A stretch of 64,000 nt of DNA from CAZQYB01 sp964582985 (GTDB taxonomy: Bacteria; Planctomycetota; Phycisphaerae; Sedimentisphaerales; Anaerobacaceae): NCBI GenBank assembly GCA_964582985.1, contig CAZOUM010000002.1, positions 1 through 64,000 on the forward strand, given 5' to 3'. This document shows, one piece after another, positions 16,823-24,330 of this stretch (positions are counted from its first letter, which is position 1; the number at the start of each line of letters is the position of its first letter). The notes under the pieces are model-generated. The model made no database searches and was not told the origin of the DNA. It saw only the letters and a list, made by a program, of their open reading frames with translations. Made by a program: the position numbers and the translations under genes.

Positions 16823-18676
16823 TTACTTAACGAGGAAACCCTCGTGCTTTTTGAAGCGAGCGGCTTCTCGCGAACCAGCCGGCTGAACGGCGGTGATAAT
16901 TGCATTCCTTTTTGTCCGGACCAGATACAACACGTAGAACTCGGTTATGCTCCGGGCCTGCTCTGTCAGCCAGACGGCATCCGGGAACGGCTTCGCGACG
17001 GAGCCGTCCTTTGCAAAGACAAGGCCATCCGGGATGCGGTCAGCAGCAAGAGAGCAGTAATCGACCTCGGAAATGTTCAGGTCACCGACCTTTCCCGAAG
17101 CTATGACGCCCACAGGATGGTGAATCGAGCCGGACAGGTCGACGAGCACCGGTAACTGCTCGGCCTTCATCACGGAGCCTGTGGAGGGATTATTGCACTT
17201 TAAGGAAAGCAATTCGTAGCCCTTGCGGGGTTCCAACATGTTCTGAATGCCCTTGCGAGGTTCGACATAGCCTTTCGGGCGGCGTTTGTATGATTTCTTT
17301 TTGGGAGGGCGTTTTGGGCGTCCGCCGGATTTTGGTCGCCCTTCTTCCGGCTCATCGCGCGACTTTTCTATTCTCAACTCGGCCCTGACGTAGGTGATTT
17401 TGCCGTCCTCAAATCGGGCCGGCGCAATACTACGCTGTGTTTGCGCAGTTTGCCACTGACTGGGGTCATCTATTTTGAGGGTCAAATCGTCCAGTAATTT
17501 AGCCTCCGCCGCCAACTGAATGCCGTAGACCTTGGCGGAACGAATGGGCTGAAGCTCTGCGAGGTCCTTTGCGCACATTGACAACTGAACAAAAGCAAGC
17601 GGCTCAGGCGCATCCTCGGAGGAGGCAGGCGGTTGCAGCCGGGCAATGCTATTTTGCTTGAACTCAACGAGCACAGGTTGAAAATCAGTCGGCACATAGA
17701 AAGCAAAGTCAATATAGCGGACGGCGCCATCAAAATCGTCGGGTGCCAATGTTATCAGGTCATTCAATTTTTTTCTCTGCAGGCGGTCAGCGGTCTTTAG
17801 GTAGCCGATAGGATAAATGTTGACGGCTTTTCCGGTAAATGGGTCTTTGGCGGCGCGAGTCGGTTTGCAAATCAGTCTTAATTGAGAAAGAGTAAAGGCG
17901 GTGCCCTCTCTTGCACCCATCTTCTTTATTCCCACTCGGGCAATTGTGAGGCGGTGACGTGGTTTTTGCGGGACTGGTTTGCCGACCAAGTCAACAATAC
18001 CGTCAGGCGCCAGCCAAACGGACTTTTGCCTTCTCGGGGGGACTTCTATTGCCTGAGAGCTGGTAATGACAGACAGGCCGTCAGCGGCCAGAAGCCTATT
18101 CAGGAAGACCTGGTCGACGAAGGCGGGATGCAGGGTGGCGAAACTTCTTTTGCTACTGAAAGTACCGTCACTTAGGAGACTGAACCATCCTGTCACGAAG
18201 TCGTCTGGCTTGAGGAATGCTTTGCCGGGTTTGTCGGCGTCAGGCCTGTCGGTGTCGAAACGCTGGTAAGGATACTCGTTAGGGATAGGCGCCATAGCGA
18301 GGGCTGTAAGCAGCAGGCCGGAAAGAATGAGACCTAAAAAGACTCCGCAGACGGCGCGTCCGATACGCTCCGGCAGGATTCCGAGATCGACCGGCTTTTT
18401 GAGCAACTGCGTGACGATTGTCTGGAGAACAGCAAAAGCCACAACAAACAACAGGACAAAACAAAGCGGCTGCAGCCAAGGCACGACATCATCAAACCGG
18501 CTGTTTTCACTGCGGCTGACAAAAACATTTGCCAAGAGCTCAAAGTAGCCGAACGCGATTACGCTTGCAGAGATAGTAGCTACTATTGCGGCAAACGATT
18601 TAAGAAACGTGCCTTTTAGATATTGATATGCAGCACAGCCTGAAACAATTAATACTACACCCAGGTTCGCCCACAT
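16823..18676 (-). CDS. CvpA-like membrane protein with long soluble domain, 617 aa
   Basis: The first 130 residues contain four hydrophobic segments (about 4-20, 27-47, 68-90 and 104-128) arranged as in the CvpA/colicin V production family. The remaining 490 residues are soluble and beta-rich, with a Lys/Arg/Pro-rich low-complexity stretch near 440-475 and a short internal repeat (EPRKG twice). I do not recognise the soluble part. CvpA proteins are normally about 160-200 residues, so this is a greatly extended form. The gene follows the PilB-like gene by 55 bases and is third in the presumed pilT operon. It may anchor or organise an envelope assembly. The family call is moderate. Confidence 0.7.
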   Translation of the reverse strand: MWANLGVVLIVSGCAAYQYLKGTFLKSFAAIVATISASVIAFGYFELLANVFVSRSENSRFDDVVPWLQPLCFVLLFVVAFAVLQTIVTQLLKKPVDLGILPERIGRAVCGVFLGLILSGLLLTALAMAPIPNEYPYQRFDTDRPDADKPGKAFLKPDDFVTGWFSLLSDGTFSSKRSFATLHPAFVDQVFLNRLLAADGLSVITSSQAIEVPPRRQKSVWLAPDGIVDLVGKPVPQKPRHRLTIARVGIKKMGAREGTAFTLSQLRLICKPTRAAKDPFTGKAVNIYPIGYLKTADRLQRKKLNDLITLAPDDFDGAVRYIDFAFYVPTDFQPVLVEFKQNSIARLQPPASSEDAPEPLAFVQLSMCAKDLAELQPIRSAKVYGIQLAAEAKLLDDLTLKIDDPSQWQTAQTQRSIAPARFEDGKITYVRAELRIEKSRDEPEEGRPKSGGRPKRPPKKKSYKRRPKGYVEPRKGIQNMLEPRKGYELLSLKCNNPSTGSVMKAEQLPVLVDLSGSIHHPVGVIASGKVGDLNISEVDYCSLAADRIPDGLVFAKDGSVAKPFPDAVWLTEQARSITEFYVLYLVRTKRNAIITAVQPAGSREAARFKKHEGFLVK

Positions 18677-18731
18677 ATAACGTCTCCAGTCTTACGTTGT
18701 TCGCGTTCGATTCACGATTCGTCAAGCAGAT

Positions 18732-20414
18732 TTACTTGTGATTTTTGTTTTCCCTGTTTTTTGCTCTTGCCTTTTTGGATTTCGAGAGCACTCTGACCAT
18801 TTCGTTTATTGAGGTTGTTCCGCTAATTACCTTTCTAAGTGCCTGCTCCTGCAGGTAAAGCATTTTAGCACCTCTAAATTCCGAGGCGATGTCTGAGAGT
18901 TCCTCTGTCTTTTTTATGGCTTCCTTCAAGCGGTCATCTATCATAATCATTTCGAATATTCCGGTTCTGCCGACAAAACCGGTACCCTGGCAGTCTTCGC
19001 AGACAACGGGTTTACCATGCTTGTCATACTGGACTTTGCCGGCACGGTAAAAGACTTTTACCTTTTTGGCAGGGATGCTGAATTTTCTGAGCAGTTTTTC
19101 GTTTGGGCCGTATGCCTGCTTGCACTCCTCGCAAAGCTTTCTGAGGAGCCGTTGGTTGCTTATGCCCAGAAGTGCCTCGGTAGCGAGCGCCTTGTCTCCG
19201 ACCATTTCTATCCATTTTCCGAGGGCTTTAATGACGCTATCAGCTCTTAGTGTCAAATATACAATTTTGGCGTCCTTGGCCGCCTTGCAGGCGACTTTTG
19301 CACCTTCGGTATCGTCGCAGCCGGCAACGCCGACGATGTCGGGTCCCATTCTTACCATAGCCTGGAGCTTTTTGCCGAACGTAGTTGTTCCAGTGTCGCT
19401 GATGGTAAAGAGGTTTTGAGTTATATTTGGCAGCTCGTCGGTAATTTGCCTTTCGAGCGTGTTTATACTGTTAGTGAATGCGTCATGGTTTCCCAGCAGT
19501 GCATACAAGGTCGTTGTTACGCCGCTTTTTTCGGGGCCGCTTATTATGAAGAGGCCCTCTTTTATTTCGCGAAAGTTATTCAGGTGCTGGAGCTGGTCCG
19601 GCATCAAGCCGATGTCCGGTACTTTTGTAACGTCTTGCTGGGTGATTCTTCTGAGTCTGACTTGTTCTCCTGCGGTCGAGCCGGCAGCGGCTACTTCCCA
19701 CTCGGTGTTCTCATCGCCCCGGCGGATTTTAAATTTTCCTCTTTGCGGCTTTCGCCTCTCGCCGGCGTCCAGGTCGGCAAGATGCTTGATGAAGCGAATG
19801 AGATAGTCCATTTGCTCTCTGGCAATTCCGGGCTGTTTTAATGGCACGCCGTCGACATAATAGGCCACCCTGTAATCCTCTGGCGTAGGTAGAAACACGA
19901 TGTCATTTGCCCTTCGCCAGTTGGCATCGCTAAAAAGGTCGAAGGCAGCCTTATAGCCGTAAAAGTCGGGGGTTCTTGCTTCCGGGACCGGGACCTCATT
20001 ATTGTTGGCGGTTATAAAGAGAAAACTCTTGAGGGCGGCAAGTTTCTTTTCTTTGCCTGCGAACAAATCTTTGATGTGGTCGGCGGTCAGGATGCGGTCA
20101 TAATCCATAACTCTGGCATTGCGGTGGTGTACATAGACGAGAGAGACTGTTATTACGCTTATGATATAGACCAAAAGCCCGACAACAAAGATAGGCATGA
20201 CGAGCCAGATTATCATCGCTGCGGCTCCTGTTCCGAAAACGATGCCGGTCCAGATATCCTCGCGAGTCTCGACGGTCTGAGCATCATGATATACCCAATT
20301 TACCAACGGCAGCCATAGAAGGAACAGGCCCAAAAAGACGAGGAATTTGATTACTGATATGTAGCCGCTGTATTCGACGGAACTTAGCAGTAAATCGGGC
20401 ATAAAGTACTCCAC
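18732..20414 (-). CDS. Membrane-anchored GspE/PilB-like protein with degenerate ATPase motifs
   Basis: The 560-residue protein resembles type II secretion/type IV pilus assembly ATPases in its C-terminal half, but begins with about three transmembrane segments (about 21-40, 56-75 and 77-95). The phosphate-binding loop reads GPEKSGVTTT (293-302): the essential lysine is Val299. The Walker B and Asp-box region reads GPDIVGVAGCDD (357-368), where GE and R are lost, and the His-box histidine is Arg (TLRAD near 388-392). The zinc tetracysteine is kept (C428/C431 and C472/C475). It lies 19 bases after pilT. I infer a pseudo-ATPase that cannot hydrolyse ATP and may scaffold or regulate a pilus or secretion motor. 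Confidence 0.85.
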   Translation of the reverse strand: MEYFMPDLLLSSVEYSGYISVIKFLVFLGLFLLWLPLVNWVYHDAQTVETREDIWTGIVFGTGAAAMIIWLVMPIFVVGLLVYIISVITVSLVYVHHRNARVMDYDRILTADHIKDLFAGKEKKLAALKSFLFITANNNEVPVPEARTPDFYGYKAAFDLFSDANWRRANDIVFLPTPEDYRVAYYVDGVPLKQPGIAREQMDYLIRFIKHLADLDAGERRKPQRGKFKIRRGDENTEWEVAAAGSTAGEQVRLRRITQQDVTKVPDIGLMPDQLQHLNNFREIKEGLFIISGPEKSGVTTTLYALLGNHDAFTNSINTLERQITDELPNITQNLFTISDTGTTTFGKKLQAMVRMGPDIVGVAGCDDTEGAKVACKAAKDAKIVYLTLRADSVIKALGKWIEMVGDKALATEALLGISNQRLLRKLCEECKQAYGPNEKLLRKFSIPAKKVKVFYRAGKVQYDKHGKPVVCEDCQGTGFVGRTGIFEMIMIDDRLKEAIKKTEELSDIASEFRGAKMLYLQEQALRKVISGTTSINEMVRVLSKSKKARAKNRENKNHK

Positions 20415-20433
20415 AACGAAAGCGAACAGAACC

Positions 20434-21567
20434 CTACAAGATACCGCTGGCGGTAGTCCTGATTCCCTTTAGCGCCATTTTCAATTCCTCTATATTGGGT
20501 GCGTATAGATATGCGTCCTTTGGGTCGATGCTGCCATCTTTTATCATCTCACATAAGCTGTATGTGAAGTCCTGCATACCTTCATTGAGCGAGCTTTTTA
20601 TAACGGTGGGCAAATCAGATTCGCGTGATTCGGAAATCAGCTTCCTGACGACCGCATTTGCGATAAGAATTTCAACAGCGGGTATCCTGTCGATGTTTTC
20701 CTTAATGCAGGGCAGCAATACCTGACTGATAATTGCCTTTAGTGCCAGGCCCATAGTTTGTCTTACGAGGTCCCTTTCGTTCGGAGGGAAGAGGTCTAAG
20801 AGGCGCTGAATAGTCTGCGATGCATTTGCCGAGTGAAGAGTTGCGAAGACGAGGTGTCCGGTCTCTGCGGCCCTCATTCCGGCCTGGACGGTTTCAGCGT
20901 CGCGCATTTCCCCGATTAATACGACGTCAGGGTCTTGTCGCATCATATACTTCAGGGCCTCTTCAAAATCCTTCACGTCGATGCCGATTGCCCTTTGCGA
21001 TATGATTGACTTGCCATCCTTAAAGAGATATTCGATGGGGTCCTCGATGGTAACGATGTGACAGGAACGAATCTGGTTTATGTGGTCGATCATTGAAGCA
21101 ATCGTTGTGCTTTTTCCGCAGCCGGTGGGCCCTACAACAAGTACGAGGCCCTGGCCAGTCTCGGCGATATTTCGCACAACCATAGGAAGGTTGAGAGTTT
21201 CAAACGGAGGGACCTTAGAACTTACACGTCTTGCCGCAAGGCTGATGGCGCCTCGCTGACGGAATATGTTTATGCGGAAGCGGTCCTGATGCTTGATTTC
21301 ATATGCAAAATCAAGGGTACCGTGGTCAAGAAAGAACTCTTTCTGTGCAGGGCTGAGTATCTCAAAGACGAGCTCTTCTATTCTTTGCTCATTCATGACT
21401 TCGCCGCTAGTGTTCTTGAGGCCCCCGTAGATTCGTAATTTGGGGGGCTGGCCGACCTTTAGGTGGAGGTCGCTTGCCTGTGTTTTGATGGCGGCCTTGA
21501 AATACTTGTTTAACTGCGGCTCGTGTTCAGAATCTGAAGGTATACCAATGGGTTGTCCCTTGACCAT
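20434..21567 (-). CDS. pilT: PilT-type twitching motility ATPase (pilus retraction motor)
   Basis: PilT is the cytoplasmic hexameric ATPase that retracts type IV pili. I use the ATG at 21567 (377 residues), with GGAG about 10 bases upstream, rather than a TTG 15 bases earlier. Motifs are intact: ASDLHLKVG at the N-terminus, Walker A GPTGCGKSTT, the acidic box TIEDPIEYLF, Walker B DPDVVLIGEMRD, the AAETGHLVFATLHS His box, and LDLFPPNERDLVR. It heads an operon with the PilB-like pseudo-ATPase and the CvpA-like gene. No pilin, PilB or PilC lies alongside, so the rest of the machine must be elsewhere. Confidence 0.96.
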   Translation of the reverse strand: MVKGQPIGIPSDSEHEPQLNKYFKAAIKTQASDLHLKVGQPPKLRIYGGLKNTSGEVMNEQRIEELVFEILSPAQKEFFLDHGTLDFAYEIKHQDRFRINIFRQRGAISLAARRVSSKVPPFETLNLPMVVRNIAETGQGLVLVVGPTGCGKSTTIASMIDHINQIRSCHIVTIEDPIEYLFKDGKSIISQRAIGIDVKDFEEALKYMMRQDPDVVLIGEMRDAETVQAGMRAAETGHLVFATLHSANASQTIQRLLDLFPPNERDLVRQTMGLALKAIISQVLLPCIKENIDRIPAVEILIANAVVRKLISESRESDLPTVIKSSLNEGMQDFTYSLCEMIKDGSIDPKDAYLYAPNIEELKMALKGIRTTASGIL

Positions 21568-22078
21568 ATTTACGTACTCCAAAATTTACGAACACATTAC
21601 CATTGTAGCCGCTGGTCCTGCCAATCAGCAGCGGTTGAGGAGGCATATTTTTACCGTAAGATTTGTAAAAACAGACCCTTACATAGTCTTATTATAAGAC
21701 TTTTGAACGCCTTGTCAACCTTGTTTCCGGCATGATTAGAGATTTTGGCCGGAATCGTGCAGGATTGCAACGGATTATACGCTCTGCACCGATTCTGCAA
21801 GTGCCGGAGCGACTTTAACTTATCGCAGATAAGAGTGGAGGCGATACCTGCCGCCTTGCTGCTCGCGATTACCGGTCTTGAGGTGTGGTGGTGAAAAAAC
21901 CTGCCTGTGGTTGTAAAACGTGGTTTCTCCAAAACGATTAACCCAAGCAAAAGGCAGACGAAATATGCCGTTTGAAGTGAATGTGGGGAATCTGCTTACG
22001 AATTGCGCACATAAAAGAACATCTGACCGCTGGCACGTCAGTCGGAATGCCAATCAGCAGCCAATCAGGATGCCTGTA
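21568..22078. other. Intergenic region between pilT and a coiled-coil gene
   Basis: About 500 bases hold the pilT promoter and its long leader (about 115 bases). The rest (21720-22078) has no convincing gene: frames in it lack ribosome sites and familiar products. The 14-base string TGCCAATCAGCAGC occurs at 21619-21632 and again at 22048-22061, and a local CCAATCAG doublet lies next to the second copy. Confidence 0.5.
21685..21718 (-). promoter_or_regulatory. pilT promoter with palindromic -10 region
   Basis: On the minus strand TTGACA (21713-21718), a 16-bp spacer and TATAAT (21691-21696) form a near-consensus promoter. The -10 box lies inside a perfect 17-base palindrome, AGTCTTAT-T-ATAAGACT (21685-21701), which looks like an operator. 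Confidence 0.75.
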
Positions 22079-22381
22079 TTATCCTGCTTTCAGGCCAAAC
22101 TGGTGGCCCTCTATCAGTTGACGCAGCTTCTTGATGTCCTTATCGATTTTGTCGAATCTCTGTCTGCACACAAAAGTATATAACGCATCCTCGGGCCGGC
22201 TGTCGCCTGAATTATTTTCGCCCCCGTTGTTCGTATTTGCATTCGCGACTTTTTGCGTAATATAGTCGTGTATCAACTCTCCCTGGTCCTTCAGCAGCTT
22301 ATGCAGCAGCTTAACGGTGTCCTGGAGGACCACGGTTTCGCGCTCAAGGGCTCGCAGGCGTTGTTCTATTGTAAGCCTCAT
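22079..22381 (-). CDS. Hypothetical coiled-coil protein, about 100 aa
   Basis: I choose ATG 22381 because GGGAAGG lies 8 bases upstream. In-frame ATGs at 22423 and further out would add 14 or more residues. The product is a long amphipathic helix (LTIEQRLRALERETVVLQD and following, about residues 2-50) with leucines in heptads, then an Asn/Gly/Ser linker, then a second helix with KIDKDIKKLRQLIEG. This suggests a small coiled-coil dimer with no enzymatic motif. No functional context: it stands alone between the pilT leader and the SAP-type gene. Confidence 0.6.
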   Translation of the reverse strand: MRLTIEQRLRALERETVVLQDTVKLLHKLLKDQGELIHDYITQKVANANTNNGGENNSGDSRPEDALYTFVCRQRFDKIDKDIKKLRQLIEGHQFGLKAG

Positions 22382-22744
22382 TTTATCTGCCTTCCCATCG
22401 GTTAGGGCCAATATCTTCGTCATTTTTGGCCTTTTCGGCCTTTCTTTACACCTATATTTATCTACCCTTGGCGTGAAAAGTTTGTTCCACCTTTTCGCCC
22501 CCGAAAAAAGTCCATTTTTTTGCATCCGTGGCCTTCTCATTCGTCTTTATAGTAGCAGCGGACTTAGAAATCTACTTTGGCAAGCAGCTACGGAAAAAAT
22601 CAAGAAAAGCTGAAAAAAACAGCAAAAATTAAGGGAACAGGAGCTAGCCTTCGCGCATCTTGTTAGTAGACCGTGAGCAAACCCTAATGAACGCACCGCC
22701 ACAATAAACGTCTGTTACCGAGAGCACGGGCGCAAATGGTAGGA

Positions 22745-22789
22745 GCCTAAAATCATTGTTGCCGTTACCCATATTGGCAACGGCAACAA
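22745..22789 (-). terminator. Intrinsic terminator after the SAP-type gene
   Basis: A perfect 11-bp stem, TTGTTGCCGTT (22756-22766) and AACGGCAACAA (22779-22789), encloses a 12-base loop. Read on the minus strand it starts 20 bases after the SAP gene stop and is followed closely by a TTTT run, as expected for Rho-independent termination. Confidence 0.65.
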
Positions 22790-22809
22790 CACATCACGCA
22801 ATACGAGCT

Positions 22810-23064
22810 TTACAGCCTGGTCTTAAGGCAATCCGACATAAAGCAGCAGCCGACGTTGTCGCATTGCCCGTTTGACCAGCCGAAACAAGGTGTGCAACCT
22901 TCCGCTGTCTGGATGGAGTGGATAAGTTCAGCTTTTTTCATCTTTCCCGGCATTATGCCGAGACCCTGAGCTTTATTCCTTATTTCGCCAATCGTCATGG
23001 ATTTTTGCTTCGTTGTACATTTCCGCCTCGTCGTGCGTTTTTGCTTCACTTTTGTTGCCGGCAT
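22810..23064 (-). CDS. Small SAP-domain protein with cysteine-rich tail, 84 aa
   Basis: After a basic N-terminus (about 1-20, many K/R/T), residues about 23-52 form a SAP-like helix pair, with GEIRNKAQGLGI and KMKKAELIHSIQ, a fold that usually binds nucleic acid. The tail (about 54-84) has six cysteines in the pattern CxxCFG, then CDNVGCCFMSDC. I recall a similar SAP plus CFG...DC arrangement in small proteins of several environmental bacteria. The cysteines could bind a metal. GAAAGGG precedes the ATG. A terminator follows. The role is unknown. Confidence 0.75.
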   Translation of the reverse strand: MPATKVKQKRTTRRKCTTKQKSMTIGEIRNKAQGLGIMPGKMKKAELIHSIQTAEGCTPCFGWSNGQCDNVGCCFMSDCLKTRL

Positions 23065-23421
23065 TGTTTTTTCCCTTTCAGTATTTTCCGGGCTTTAGGT
23101 TTGCCCGCATGCTTGTGACATTATGATTACGAAAACTCGACTTAGAGAGCCAAAACACCAGTAATCAATTCAAGAGTATATGCTATTCGCGTCCGACATA
23201 TTCATATCGAACAATTCACGCAGCGGGCTGAAAAAAAAGTCCCCAAAAAGCGCGCATTTTCGGCAGTTTTCCACTGCTTTCTGTAAGGCCCTCGTGCGTA
23301 CCTACCAATGTATGTACGTTTTTTTCGGACTTTTTCACATAAATTGCGCATTGAGCCAGAAACTTTTGTGAAGGAGTTATCGCTGCGCAGATACTCGCTG
23401 TGCGCGAACCAATGCGATAAT
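23065..23421. other. AT-rich intergenic stretch, no gene seen
   Basis: This 357-base gap between two minus-strand genes includes A/T-tracts near 23231-23242 and 23320-23326 and several short inverted repeats (for example GTACGT near 23314). I see no reading frame with a ribosome site and no classifiable RNA. It probably holds the SAP gene's promoter, but I could not place boxes with confidence. Confidence 0.4.
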
Positions 23422-24060
23422 CTACCGCATAACCCAGCGTTTATCCTTGTAATTCAACTTGATATGAGACCTAAAGCGTGTGTCACCACGGAGCGTGTAG
23501 TTTAATTCGAGCGTCTTTCGCAGGTATACCTTTAGCGGCTTACCGGTTTTGTCTTTGGCAACAGGGTGGTCAATAACAGCGGTCTCATTACTAAGACCTG
23601 TCATAAATATTTTCATATTCTTGGCCCGTACATCAAAGTCAGGCCAGATGATGGCAATATCCCTCGCGTTGTCCCGGCCCTGAAGTATCTTATTTCCGAC
23701 CTTTTCCAAGGGCTCAAGAAACGGATACTTGCTCTGATGGCGTCTCTTTATTCGGTCAAAAACCTCCGGTGACGCACCTTTTCCTGCCGGTATGATTTGA
23801 AACGTATCCGTCATCAGCTCGCACCTGGGATAGAAGTCAACATCACGCTTTGCATTGTTGGTCAGCGTGACGATGGTGTACCAAAACCGCCTTGGCCGAT
23901 TGTGACTGCCCAACTGCAGCGTAATCTGTTGCGGATGTTCAAACGTTACGTCGACCGTCCAGTCGCGCGGGCCTGGCACAATAGCCGGCTCAGGTGCGGC
24001 CAGGCACACGCATGCCATTATCCCCCCAACCACAACGATACTGTAGACCAAACCTCTCAT
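23422..24060 (-). CDS. Hypothetical secreted protein, 212 aa
   Basis: A signal peptide (about 1-22, ending near CLAAPEP) precedes a beta-rich domain with phrases such as FWYTIVTLTNNAKRDVDFYP and IAIIWPDFD. The layout (strand, TLTNN turn, strand) suggests an immunoglobulin-like sandwich. I believe similar secreted proteins are frequent in planctomycetes, but I do not know a named function. It stands alone, with genes on either side in other units. Confidence 0.7.
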   Translation of the reverse strand: MRGLVYSIVVVGGIMACVCLAAPEPAIVPGPRDWTVDVTFEHPQQITLQLGSHNRPRRFWYTIVTLTNNAKRDVDFYPRCELMTDTFQIIPAGKGASPEVFDRIKRRHQSKYPFLEPLEKVGNKILQGRDNARDIAIIWPDFDVRAKNMKIFMTGLSNETAVIDHPVAKDKTGKPLKVYLRKTLELNYTLRGDTRFRSHIKLNYKDKRWVMR

Positions 24061-24270
24061 CCTGCCTTTTCCCTTACCCTTATAAGTATGCTTTCTTCGG
24101 CCTCAAGCCTAAATTAGCATTTCAACCTATATTCTACATTAAAGTCGGCCAATATACAAGCATGTTTTAGCGTTTTTTGGGCTTGGATTTTCGGCATTGT
24201 CAACAAATGCACATATCTTTGGCCTCCCATGCCTCCAAACCAGACAAAAAACCATTGCCTAACGAAAAAC

Positions 24271-24306
24271 ATTGGGTTATTTTAAGCCCCAATCGCGCGG
24301 CTTAAA
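24271..24306 (+). promoter_or_regulatory. Overlapping stems in the mgtE leader, possible structured RNA switch
   Basis: ATTGGG (24271-24276) can pair with CCCAAT (24288-24293). TTTAAGCC (24281-24288), lying inside that loop, can pair perfectly with GGCTTAAA (24299-24306). The two stems share one base, so they form either a pseudoknot or alternative folds 25 bases before the mgtE start. It does not resemble the known M-box. Confidence 0.35.
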
Positions 24307-24330
24307 TCTTTGTTTACGACAAGGTGTCAG

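Noticed and set aside
21920..22183. Plus-strand frame of 87 codons in the pilT upstream region
   Set aside because: No ribosome site, mixed composition, and it overlaps the coiled-coil gene on the other strand.
24121..24330. Possible M-box magnesium riboswitch before mgtE
   Set aside because: The conserved M-box core is not recognisable; only the short interlocking stems near the start are reported.
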